47,070 bases of DNA from an uncultured Chryseobacterium sp. (GTDB lineage: Bacteria > Bacteroidota > Bacteroidia > Flavobacteriales > Weeksellaceae). The notes under the pieces were generated by a model that made no database searches, was not told the DNA's origin, and was given only the letters and a program-made list of their open reading frames with translations. The DNA lies in assembly GCA_913775525.1 (NCBI GenBank), contig CAJYLH010000025.1, positions 1 to 47,070 of the forward strand, in the 5' to 3' direction. Below are positions 8,584 to 15,771 of this stretch, piece after piece (position 1 is the stretch's first letter; each line of letters opens with the position of its first letter). Both the position numbers and the translations under genes were made by a program.

Positions 8584-8591
8584 TAAATTTG
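8584..8591 (+). promoter_or_regulatory. Predicted -7 promoter box of phosphodiesterase-Smr operon
   Basis: TAAATTTG, 27 bases before the ATG at 8619. An in-frame start at 8589 would sit inside this box, which supports the downstream start. Confidence 0.5.
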
Positions 8592-8618
8592 GGCTTTCAA
8601 AGAAAATCAGGTTCATTT

Positions 8619-9113
8619 ATGACGAAAATCCTCCTGCTATCAGACACCCATTCCTATATGGATGAAAGAATCATATCATACGCACAACAGGCAGATGAGA
8701 TCTGGCACGGCGGTGATTTCGGGAGCATGCACGTGATTGAGCAGCTGGAAAAAATTAAACCTTTAAAAGGCGTTTACGGCAACATCGATGACGCGAAGAT
8801 CCGGTCTGAATTTCCTGAGGTAAACCGGTTCACCTGTGAAGATGTAGAAGTTTTGATGGTGCATATCGGAGGATATCCAGGAAAATATACACCGGTAGCT
8901 AAAGCAGCCATCGCTGAAAGAGCACCGAAGCTATTTATTTCAGGGCATTCGCACATCCTGAAGGTGATGTTTGATGAGAAGAACAGCCTGCTGCATCTGA
9001 ATCCGGGCGCATGCGGGAAACAGGGATGGCACAGAACGCGAACCATGATGCGTTTCATCATCGACGGTGCAGAAATCAAAGACCTTGAGGTGATTGAATT
9101 AGGACCGAAATAA
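8619..9113 (+). CDS. YfcE/MJ0936-type metallophosphoesterase
   Basis: 164 residues from ATG 8619 (MTKILLLSDTHSYMDERII). Calcineurin-like phosphoesterase motifs are all present: DTH, the GGDFGS block, GNID, and the GHSH near residue 115 that completes the two-metal site. Size and motifs fit the YfcE/MJ0936 phosphodiesterase branch; the in vivo substrate is unknown. It starts a plus-strand run with the Smr gene 24 bases downstream. Confidence 0.9.
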   Translation: MTKILLLSDTHSYMDERIISYAQQADEIWHGGDFGSMHVIEQLEKIKPLKGVYGNIDDAKIRSEFPEVNRFTCEDVEVLMVHIGGYPGKYTPVAKAAIAERAPKLFISGHSHILKVMFDEKNSLLHLNPGACGKQGWHRTRTMMRFIIDGAEIKDLEVIELGPK

Positions 9114-9137
9114 AAATCAGTTAAAAAGAACAATCAG

Positions 9138-9632
9138 ATGAAGATCGGTGACAAAGTTTCCGTAGTAGACGAAGACCTGAGCGGTGTAGTAACCTCAACC
9201 CGGGGAAATATGGTGGTATTCAGGGATGAATACGGATTTAACCATCAATATCCCGTGAACAAGCTGGTCCCGAAAGATGACGGCATATATGAAAACATCA
9301 GGATCATCAGGAAGGCCGAACCAAAGAAGGTCATTTCCAAAAAACATCAGAAGGCCCCTATGGTACTGGATCTCCATTTTCATAACCTGGTCAGGAATCC
9401 CGGCGATTATGACAGTTTTGAAAGGTTATTCATGCAGAAGGAAAAACTGATAGATACGTTACAGTTCTGCCGCAAGAACCATCTGAAAAGGCTGGAGATC
9501 GTTCATGGCATCGGTGACGGCACACTGCAGAGAATGGTTTGGGATGTATTGGAAAGCCAGGCAGGTATCGAATATTATAATAAGGAAATACTTCACCATC
9601 AATCCGGTGCGGTAATGGTAGAATTTCACTAA
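9138..9632 (+). CDS. Smr-domain (MutS2 C-terminal-like) protein
   Basis: 164 residues. The first 55 residues form a small beta-rich domain (IGDKVSVVDEDLSGVV, KLVPKD) like the region preceding Smr domains in Bacteroidota. The Smr domain occupies about residues 75-164, with LDLHFHNL (the conserved LDLH) and IVHGIGDGTL (HGxGxG). Smr domains cut DNA or RNA; stand-alone members have been tied to recombination control and to mRNA cleavage at collided ribosomes. Which applies here is not decidable. Its stop codon overlaps the -7 box of the next gene. Confidence 0.88.
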   Translation: MKIGDKVSVVDEDLSGVVTSTRGNMVVFRDEYGFNHQYPVNKLVPKDDGIYENIRIIRKAEPKKVISKKHQKAPMVLDLHFHNLVRNPGDYDSFERLFMQKEKLIDTLQFCRKNHLKRLEIVHGIGDGTLQRMVWDVLESQAGIEYYNKEILHHQSGAVMVEFH

Positions 9633-9637
9633 ATTTG
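9630..9637 (+). promoter_or_regulatory. Predicted -7 promoter box of DUF3822 gene
   Basis: TAAATTTG followed by CA; its first three bases are inside or adjacent to the TAA stop of the Smr gene (9630-9632). It lies 13 bases before the next ATG, giving a very short leader. Confidence 0.45.
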
Positions 9638-9650
9638 CATCTATTAGAAT

Positions 9651-10367
9651 ATGAACGTACTCAATTTACTTTTTACCAAAGACGGACTGATCTCCCAGAT
9701 TGCCAGGAACAAAAGCATTCTGGAAGAGAAATCGTATTTCGTTGATGAGGATTCCCCGGAAGACTTTATTGCCGGAAAGCTGGATGAGGTGCTGACCAAA
9801 CAGAGGTTTGACGAAATCCATGTGGTTTCGGCCCTGAATCATTTTACGCTCATGCCGGAAGGGTTTTCGGATCATGAAAGCGGCTTTGACCTGATTGCGT
9901 ACAATGCTCCGGCAGACAGCGGACAGGAAGAACTGATGCTCTCCATCAACAGGAAGTTCAAGGTACAGTTCTATTATACATTCCCGAAGAACTTCTATAA
10001 AAAGATCAAGGATGTTGGTACTCCCGTGCACTTCAATTTTTCCGGAGAAAAATTTCTGAATTCCGTGAATAATAAAAACGGCAAGGAAATCCACATCAAC
10101 CTGTATCACAACCAGTGCGAATTTTTCGCGGTCGACCGCAAGCAGGTGATCCTCTATAACAACCTGGATGTAAGCTCGGAGGTTGATTTTCTTTATTTCA
10201 TCATGTTTACGCTCAGCAAATTAGGTTTCGGCATCAATGAGACCAGCTTTTATGCCTACGGGGAAACCACCGAAAACGAAACCTTTATTTCAGAACTTCA
10301 GAAGTTTGTGAAGAACCTTAAAATTGTTTTTGACAATCTTCCGAACAAAAATTTCATCTTAAACTAA
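9651..10367 (+). CDS. DUF3822 family protein
   Basis: 238 residues. The N-terminus MNVLNLLFTKDGLISQIARNK and the blocks FYTFPKNFYKKIKD, VHFNFSGEKFLNSV and HINLYHNQCEFFAVDRKQVILYN match DUF3822, a Bacteroidota family usually found beside rsmD, as here. DUF3822 proteins are predicted to have an actin/RNase H-like ATPase fold (as in hexokinase and FtsA); no function is established. RsmD follows after 56 bases, probably in the same transcript. Confidence 0.85.
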   Translation: MNVLNLLFTKDGLISQIARNKSILEEKSYFVDEDSPEDFIAGKLDEVLTKQRFDEIHVVSALNHFTLMPEGFSDHESGFDLIAYNAPADSGQEELMLSINRKFKVQFYYTFPKNFYKKIKDVGTPVHFNFSGEKFLNSVNNKNGKEIHINLYHNQCEFFAVDRKQVILYNNLDVSSEVDFLYFIMFTLSKLGFGINETSFYAYGETTENETFISELQKFVKNLKIVFDNLPNKNFILN

Positions 10368-10423
10368 GCGGCAGCAGGCATTAAAAAAACAGTGCCCCTG
10401 CATCTGCTGTTACCCCATACATT

Positions 10424-11008
10424 ATGTACAGAATTATATCAGGCCGATGGAAGGCCAAAAAAATAGCAGCCCCGAAAAATTTTGATGTAAGGCCCACCAC
10501 GGACTTTGCCAAAGAAGCTTTATTCAGCATTCTGGAAAATACATACGACATGCAGTCGGTATCCGTTCTTGACCTTTTTGCAGGAATAGGGTCCATTACC
10601 CTGGAGTTTGCCTCCAGAGGTACTCAGGATGTAACCTCAGTAGAGATGAACCCTAAACATACCGCCTTCATCAACTCTACGGCTGCAGAGCTAGATATGT
10701 CGCTGCAGGTAAATGTTCAGCGTGGCGATGTCTTTGACTGGCTGAAGAAATTCAGGAATAAAAAATCTTTTGAGATTGTATTTTCCGATGCTCCGTTTGA
10801 AATGGAAGAAAAAAAGTACCAGGATATTATTTCCCTGGTCCTGAACAATAAGTTCTTAAAGGAAAACGGCGTCCTGATCATTGAACATCAGAGCCGCATG
10901 AAATTCAGCCACCCGAACCTTACAGACACCAGGAAATACGGCAATGTAAGTTTCAGTTTTTTCAGGCCGAATACAGCAGACCATGCAGCGCTGGAAATAA
11001 CAGAATAA
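10424..11008 (+). CDS. rsmD: 16S rRNA (guanine-N2)-methyltransferase RsmD family
   Basis: 194 residues. Transfers methyl from SAM to N2 of a guanine in 16S rRNA (G966 in E. coli). N-terminus MYRIISGRWKAKKI and RPTTDFAKEALFSIL are RsmD hallmarks; SAM motif I is VLDLFAGIGSITLEFASRG (residues 47-65). The catalytic motif IV, usually DPPF/Y, reads SDAPFEM here, with Ala in place of the first Pro. Neighbouring DUF3822 is the standard context. The stop codon lies inside a terminator stem shared with the end of the convergent HxlR gene. Confidence 0.9.
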   Translation: MYRIISGRWKAKKIAAPKNFDVRPTTDFAKEALFSILENTYDMQSVSVLDLFAGIGSITLEFASRGTQDVTSVEMNPKHTAFINSTAAELDMSLQVNVQRGDVFDWLKKFRNKKSFEIVFSDAPFEMEEKKYQDIISLVLNNKFLKENGVLIIEHQSRMKFSHPNLTDTRKYGNVSFSFFRPNTADHAALEITE

Positions 11009-11036
11009 TCAGGAAGTTTTCCTGATTATTTTTTTT
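11004..11036 (+). terminator. Terminator of the Smr/DUF3822/rsmD transcript
   Basis: Inverted repeat AATAATCAGGAA/TTCCTGATTATT (11004-11015 with 11019-11030) with a 3-base loop, then a T run to 11036. It includes the rsmD stop codon and the last codons of the convergent HxlR gene. Confidence 0.88.
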
Positions 11037-11362
11037 GATGTTTTAGCCGCTTCTATGCCCCATCGGTTGATCTCATGCAGCACCGGAAGCAGGGTTTCCC
11101 CAAAGTCTGTCAGCGTATATTCCACCATCAGCGGTGGTTTTTCTGTATATACCGTCCTGTTGATTACGTAATCCTCCTCAAGCTGCTTCAGCTGAAGGCT
11201 CAGGGTACGTTCGGTAATGGTGGGAATCAGTTTCCTGAGCTCATTATACCGCTTGGCTCCGTCTTTTAGATGTACCAGGATCACCGCTTTCCATTTCCCT
11301 CCGATGAACTTCATCGTTACACTGGTACTGCAGGGGTATGTTTTATTATCTATGGTATACAT
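11009..11362 (-). CDS. HxlR-family transcriptional regulator
   Basis: 117 residues, a typical winged-helix HxlR protein: KFIGGKWKAVILVHL, RYNELRKLIPTITERTLSLQLKQLEEDYVI (recognition helix) and VEYTLTDFGETLLPVLHEINRWG (wing and dimer helix). Cys11 (YPCSTSV) is at the position of the redox-sensing Cys of the YodB/HypR branch. In Bacillus subtilis, members of that branch control nitroreductase or quinone reductase genes; this gene is likewise divergent from a nitroreductase. A thiol/quinone sensor is inferred, not shown. Confidence 0.92.
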   Translation of the reverse strand: MYTIDNKTYPCSTSVTMKFIGGKWKAVILVHLKDGAKRYNELRKLIPTITERTLSLQLKQLEEDYVINRTVYTEKPPLMVEYTLTDFGETLLPVLHEINRWGIEAAKTSKKIIRKTS

Positions 11363-11387
11363 TTTATACTATCATTTTTTACCGTTA

Positions 11388-11418
11388 TTGCAAATGTATA
11401 AAACTTACAATAGTTTTG
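11388..11418 (+). promoter_or_regulatory. Predicted nitroreductase promoter (-33 and -7)
   Basis: -33 TTG at 11388-11390, 20-base spacer, -7 box TAGTTTTG at 11411-11418, 28 bases before the ATG. It is interlocked with the opposing HxlR promoter. Confidence 0.6.
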
Positions 11419-11421
11419 CAA
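11391..11421 (-). promoter_or_regulatory. Predicted HxlR-gene promoter (-33 and -7)
   Basis: On the minus strand, -33 TTG at 11421-11419, a 20-base spacer and -7 TACATTTG at 11398-11391; ATG at 11362. Its -7 box abuts the nitroreductase -33 element and its -33 element abuts the nitroreductase -7 box. Confidence 0.6.
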
Positions 11422-11425
11422 CTAT
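11410..11425. promoter_or_regulatory. Palindromic candidate operator for the HxlR protein
   Basis: ATAGTTTTGCAACTAT: 6-bp arms ATAGTT/AACTAT over the nitroreductase -7 box. Further ACTAT/ATAGT half-sites occur at 11368-11372 and 11433-11437. HxlR regulators bind such short palindromes next to divergent genes; binding is inferred. Confidence 0.5.
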
Positions 11426-11446
11426 CAAAAATATAGTTTAAAAATT

Positions 11447-12046
11447 ATGAACTTTTTAGAACAAATGAAATCGAGGTATACCGTAAAAAAGTATGATCCG
11501 AAAGGGAACCTCAGCGGAGAAACCATCCGGCAGCTGAAAGACATCCTGCACCTGAGCCCATCATCCATCAACAGCCAGCCGTGGAATTTTGTCTTTGTAA
11601 ACGACGAAGAGACCAAGAGAAAGCTGGCTGAAGCGTCCTATTTCAACAAAGAAAAAATCCTGAACAGCAGTCAGCTGATCGTATTCCAGGTGATCAAAAC
11701 CCCAGAAGACTTTGAGAAGCAAATCGCGGAAAACCTTCCGGAAGGTTCTGTAAATTACTACAGGAATTTTGTGCAGCCCAAAGGTGCCGCAGGTATCAGA
11801 GCCTGGATGGAGCACCAGGTATACCTTTCATTAGGCGTTCTTTTGTCCGCCTGCGCGGCCATGGAAATTGATTCTACTCCGATGGAGGGTATAGAAGCTG
11901 ATCAGTATGATGCTATCCTCAACAATACAGGTTATGAAACCCTGTTTGCCGTTACCCTGGGAGAACGGGACGACAATGACATCAACCATCCGAGCCTTAC
12001 GCCAAAAAGAAGGCTGGACATTGAGCAAGTTGTTATCGAACGCTGA
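11447..12046 (+). CDS. NfsB-like nitroreductase family flavoprotein
   Basis: 199 residues. FMN-dependent NAD(P)H nitroreductase fold: SRYTVKKYDP (phosphate-binding Arg), LSPSSINSQPWNFVFV (FMN site) and the C-terminal AVTLGERDDND. Length and the SSINSQPW motif fit the NfsB/dihydropteridine reductase branch, which reduces nitroaromatics and quinones. Divergent from the HxlR regulator with a shared promoter/operator region, so it is probably induced by electrophiles or disulfide stress. Ends at a strong terminator. Confidence 0.92.
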   Translation: MNFLEQMKSRYTVKKYDPKGNLSGETIRQLKDILHLSPSSINSQPWNFVFVNDEETKRKLAEASYFNKEKILNSSQLIVFQVIKTPEDFEKQIAENLPEGSVNYYRNFVQPKGAAGIRAWMEHQVYLSLGVLLSACAAMEIDSTPMEGIEADQYDAILNNTGYETLFAVTLGERDDNDINHPSLTPKRRLDIEQVVIER

Positions 12047-12071
12047 TCAATTATATGAGCACCCTAAATAT

Positions 12072-12101
12072 AAAAGCTGCTTTTTTCACAAGCAGCTTTT
12101 T
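12072..12101 (+). terminator. Bidirectional terminator between nitroreductase and murI
   Basis: Stem AAAAGCTGCTT/AAGCAGCTTTT (12072-12082 with 12090-12100) with a 7-base loop and T-rich flank on both strands. Serves the convergent nitroreductase and murI genes. Confidence 0.88.
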
Positions 12102-12106
12102 GTCTT

Positions 12107-12937
12107 TTATAATACTTTCAATTCCAGATCAATGGTTTTCCCGAAAAATTTCTTCGAGATTTTTTCGAAGTTTTTCGTCAGGTCCGAAAGATAAAAGTGA
12201 TAGGTCGGATTAGGATTTTGGGTATTCAGGAGATTGTACTTATCCAGAATGATGTTCAGATGGTTTGCCACAATATTCGGTGAATCAATGACCCGGACGC
12301 GATTGCCGTAGTACTGCTTGATTTCGTCGATCAGCAGCGGATAATGCGTACATCCTAAAATCAGGGTTTCAATATTTTTGAGGCGGCTGTTGCTCAGGTA
12401 ATTGTAGATGATGGCATGGGTGATCGGATGGTTTTTAAATCCTTCTTCAATAGCGGGAACCAGTAAAGGAGTGGCCAGCTCATCCACACGGATGAATTTG
12501 TTGTGCTTCCGGATGCTTTTCTTGTACAGTCCTGAATTGACGGTGGCTTTCGTCGCAATAACTCCCACATTGTTATGAATTTCATACGCCACCTTCTCCG
12601 CTACCGGGTTGATCACATCAATGACCGGAACCTTTCCTGCCACCGATTCCATAACTTCTTTCAACGCATTGGCCGTGGCAGTATTACAGGCGATCACAAT
12701 AGCCTTGCAGTTCTGCTGCAGCAGGAAATTGGTAATTTTCGTAGAATACTCAATAATCGCCTCCCTTGATTTCTCTCCGTACGGAAGATGCTTGGTATCC
12801 CCGAAATAAATCAGGTCCTCATGAGGGAGGAGCCTTTTGATTTCCTTAGCGACGGTTAAACCACCCACACCACTATCGAAAATGCCGATCGGCTGCTTCG
12901 GTGAAAGGTGTGAATAATCCTGTTTCTTTGTTTTCAA
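12107..12937 (-). CDS. murI: Glutamate racemase
   Basis: 276 residues. Makes D-glutamate for peptidoglycan by cofactor-independent racemisation using two cysteines. GIFDSGVGGLTV (residues 18-29), FGDTKHLPYG, catalytic Cys84 in IACNTATANA, and catalytic Cys196 in LGCTHYPLL are all intact. The start at 12937 is preceded by a TATTTTTG box 17 bases upstream. Length is normal. Confidence 0.97.
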   Translation of the reverse strand: MKTKKQDYSHLSPKQPIGIFDSGVGGLTVAKEIKRLLPHEDLIYFGDTKHLPYGEKSREAIIEYSTKITNFLLQQNCKAIVIACNTATANALKEVMESVAGKVPVIDVINPVAEKVAYEIHNNVGVIATKATVNSGLYKKSIRKHNKFIRVDELATPLLVPAIEEGFKNHPITHAIIYNYLSNSRLKNIETLILGCTHYPLLIDEIKQYYGNRVRVIDSPNIVANHLNIILDKYNLLNTQNPNPTYHFYLSDLTKNFEKISKKFFGKTIDLELKVL

Positions 12938-12954
12938 ATGGACTGAATTTTATG

Positions 12955-12962
12955 CAAAAATA
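12955..12962 (-). promoter_or_regulatory. Predicted -7 promoter box of murI
   Basis: Minus-strand TATTTTTG (TAnnTTTG), 17 bases before the murI ATG. Confidence 0.45.
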
Positions 12963-12980
12963 ATGAATCGAACTGTAAAA

Positions 12981-14573
12981 TTAGTTAAGATTACCGATGG
13001 AATAATCTTTCGGATATCTTACCTTATAACTTATCCTGAATTTCTTTGTTTCTCCTGAAGCCATTTTTATTTTCCACGTAAGAAAGCCTTTCTCCTCATC
13101 TACCTTTGCATTGCTGGATTCAAGCAATTCTATTTTTACCGCTTCATCTTTACTGAGAGGAACCTGATCCATAATTTCAATGTTGATACCTTCCTTCTTA
13201 TTATTGCGTACACTGATATCGTAAGTAAAAGTCTTCTCCTGATAAGAAGAGAACAGCTTAACATTCGACTTATCCTTTATCATTTCCCTGTAGACACTTA
13301 TCCGTTTATCATCACCCAGAGTTACATCCAGTTCGTCTTTAATCTGGTTAGGCCTAATAAAAGTTTCACCCACATACATGTTTTCAAAAATAATATTTGC
13401 AGGTGCTTCAATGAGGTTATATTTAATATAATCTTTAATCTTCGCAATCAGGAATACATCTTTTCCATATTTCGGAACACTTGTATACTGGTATTCGGCA
13501 GGAATTTCCATCTGTTTAAGATTGACAATATGATCTTCACTATTAGAAAGAATATCATAAGGAATATTGACATCAAAACTGGTATTAAACTGGTTTTCTT
13601 TACTCGTAAATCCTACCACTACAACTTCTTCTATATTACGTTCTTGTGAAATGGTATCAGACTTTGTCCCATAAACCTGTCCTGCAGGTCTTTCATCTGG
13701 TTTGTACGAATTGAGGAACCATGGATTAAGTACAGGTGCCGTGTTTTTTCTTGAAGGCCTACCATTAATCAGAGATAATTTAACCCCTTTCCAGTCTATT
13801 CCCGTATCTTGATTAATCCTTGCCTTGATGACCACATCCAAAGGTTCAGTGAGTTTATTACCTCTTATTTCATAAAAAGGATTCCATGAAACTTCTTCAG
13901 CGATATAACTGATATCCATTTTTGTATTTACAGTACCGTTACTGAGTAATTTCAGAATAATGACGCCATCAGATGAAGACTCTTCTTTACTTGGTCCTGT
14001 AGTAAGATTTTTCTTTAAGCGTGCCAGTTTAGTTTTAAGCTGTTCTGTCTTTTTACGGATGCTTGCCAGGGTATTGTTTAATTTAGTACGCTTGCTTTTA
14101 TAATAATCGGTTAGCTGAATCAATTGTGCAACGCTTGGTGCATTGCTCCCAACCAAAACCGTCTGATTTTTATCCAGTAACTCAATGGTCTTCATACTGG
14201 TATCCTGTTCTATATCTGCTTTCGCAATAAGTTCTTCTACAATATTTATACTGTCCGTCACTTTTTTTACAGCAGGATTGGTTTTATCTGCAATATATTC
14301 CGAAATATAATCAGTTGTATATTGTGCAGAAAGAACAGATATATTTTTATTATTAGGATTGATTTGTATGGTACGTTCATCTATCTGATCTGATACATTA
14401 GTGATAATGATCTCAGACACCCCGGAAGGTATTGACAGGTTTACTGAATGTTGTAGTTCTCCTGATGTTCTGTAAACATTGACAGCATTTATTTTTGCTT
14501 TTGTAATAATAGGTTTCTGCGCATTGCATAGTATTGACAGGAATACGAAGAACAAAAATATTTTTTCTCTCAT
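12981..14573 (-). CDS. MuiA-like DUF4139 protein with a TonB-box-like insert
   Basis: 530 residues with signal peptide (MREKIFLFFVFLSILCNAQ). The DUF4140-like N-terminal part (VNVYRTSGELQHSVNLSIPSG) is followed by a coiled-coil segment (about residues 125-195) and a DUF4139 beta domain (DISYIAEEVSWNPFYEIRGNK to the end), the MuiA (mucoidy inhibitor A) architecture. Function is unknown. Near residues 308-320 it contains NIEEVVVVGF, like the segment around the plug of SusC-type TonB-dependent receptors. The gene is visibly more AT-rich than hemW or murI beside it, possibly a sign of transfer. No terminator is seen before murI. Confidence 0.82.
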   Translation of the reverse strand: MREKIFLFFVFLSILCNAQKPIITKAKINAVNVYRTSGELQHSVNLSIPSGVSEIIITNVSDQIDERTIQINPNNKNISVLSAQYTTDYISEYIADKTNPAVKKVTDSINIVEELIAKADIEQDTSMKTIELLDKNQTVLVGSNAPSVAQLIQLTDYYKSKRTKLNNTLASIRKKTEQLKTKLARLKKNLTTGPSKEESSSDGVIILKLLSNGTVNTKMDISYIAEEVSWNPFYEIRGNKLTEPLDVVIKARINQDTGIDWKGVKLSLINGRPSRKNTAPVLNPWFLNSYKPDERPAGQVYGTKSDTISQERNIEEVVVVGFTSKENQFNTSFDVNIPYDILSNSEDHIVNLKQMEIPAEYQYTSVPKYGKDVFLIAKIKDYIKYNLIEAPANIIFENMYVGETFIRPNQIKDELDVTLGDDKRISVYREMIKDKSNVKLFSSYQEKTFTYDISVRNNKKEGINIEIMDQVPLSKDEAVKIELLESSNAKVDEEKGFLTWKIKMASGETKKFRISYKVRYPKDYSIGNLN

Positions 14574-14597
14574 ACTTATAGTTTTATAGGTTGTTTT

Positions 14598-15722
14598 TTA
14601 TACCATAAACAGGTCCGCGGCAATCCCGTCTGCCATAAACCAGTGCTTTTCAGGAATCTTCAGGTGGTTATTATCCGTAATCAGGATACCATCCCGCATC
14701 TTCTGGCGGATGCCTGCATTGAAATCCTCCAGGATGGCCTCAGAAAACTTTGTTTTCAGCTGATCAAGCTCTACTCCCCAGACTGTCCTGAGCCCGATCA
14801 TGATCATTTCATTGAACTGATCCTTTTCAGAAAGGATTTCCTCTTCCTTCGCCAGGATTCCCGAGCTGAGTTTTTGAATGTACTGCTGGTTATGGGCTAT
14901 ATTCCAGCTTCTTTTATCAAGACCGTTGTAAGAATGGGCGGAAGGCCCTATTCCCAGGTATTCATTATATTTCCAGTACGCAGAATTATGCCGGGAGTAA
15001 AAGCCGGGTTTTGCAAAATTGGAAATTTCGTAATGGTCAAAACCATGGTCTTTCAGGAACGATGACAAATAGTAAAACTCGCTGTTCTGCTCTTCCTCCC
15101 TGGGATTGCTCACTTTTCCTTTTTTAATCCAGTTTTCAAGGGCTGTTTTTGGCTCTACCGTTAGCGCATAAGAAGAAATATGCGGCACTTCAAGGGCGAT
15201 GGTTTTATGCAAGTTTTCCTTCCAGGTTTCCAGACCGGAAGTAGGCGAACCGTAAATTAAATCGATACTCAGGTTCTCAAAACCGAAATCCTGTGCCCTT
15301 TTAATGGAGTCTTCCGCTTCATGGGCCGTATGCGCACGGTTCATGAGTTTGAGATCGGCTTCAAAAAAGCTCTGGGTTCCAATGGATAGGCGGTTCACCG
15401 GAGAATCGGACAGGCCCTTCAGGAAATTTTTATCCAGGTCATCCGGATTCGCTTCTAAAGTGACTTCAATATCCTGTTCAAAACTGTAGTATTTCAGCAC
15501 CTCATCAATCAGAGATTTTAGTTCATCCGGAGAAAGAATAGACGGCGTCCCACCGCCGAAATAAAGAGATTTTAAGTTTTTGTGCTGCAGCTCATCTTTC
15601 CTCAGAAAGATTTCCTTCTTCATGGCAGCCAGCATTTCTTCCTTACCACGCAGGGAGGTTGAGAAATGGAAATTGCAGTAGCTGCATTTCTGCTTGCAGA
15701 ACGGTATGTGAATATAAATCAT
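14598..15722 (-). CDS. hemW: HemW-like radical SAM protein
   Basis: 374 residues. The radical SAM motif CxxxCxxC is at the N-terminus (Cys9, Cys13, Cys16), preceded by MIYIHIPF as in HemW. Other family blocks: SLYFGGGTPSIL, EVTLEANPDDL, RLSIGTQSF, DLIYGSPTSGLETWKENL, and SYALTVEPKTAL. HemW binds heme and is thought to insert it into proteins; it is often misnamed coproporphyrinogen oxidase HemN, and this short form with the early CxxxCxxC fits HemW. Its start codon directly follows the U-tract of a terminator hairpin. Confidence 0.92.
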   Translation of the reverse strand: MIYIHIPFCKQKCSYCNFHFSTSLRGKEEMLAAMKKEIFLRKDELQHKNLKSLYFGGGTPSILSPDELKSLIDEVLKYYSFEQDIEVTLEANPDDLDKNFLKGLSDSPVNRLSIGTQSFFEADLKLMNRAHTAHEAEDSIKRAQDFGFENLSIDLIYGSPTSGLETWKENLHKTIALEVPHISSYALTVEPKTALENWIKKGKVSNPREEEQNSEFYYLSSFLKDHGFDHYEISNFAKPGFYSRHNSAYWKYNEYLGIGPSAHSYNGLDKRSWNIAHNQQYIQKLSSGILAKEEEILSEKDQFNEMIMIGLRTVWGVELDQLKTKFSEAILEDFNAGIRQKMRDGILITDNNHLKIPEKHWFMADGIAADLFMV

Positions 15723-15748
15723 AAAAAAAGCCCTGAAAATTCAGAGCT
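15723..15748 (-). terminator. Terminator after the PorP-like gene, touching the hemW start
   Basis: Arms at 15729-15737 and 15740-15748 pair over 9 bp with one G-U on the minus-strand RNA, followed by seven T (15729-15723) that run straight into the hemW ATG at 15722. Confidence 0.75.
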
Positions 15749-15771
15749 CAAATGTATTTAAATTAAATCAA

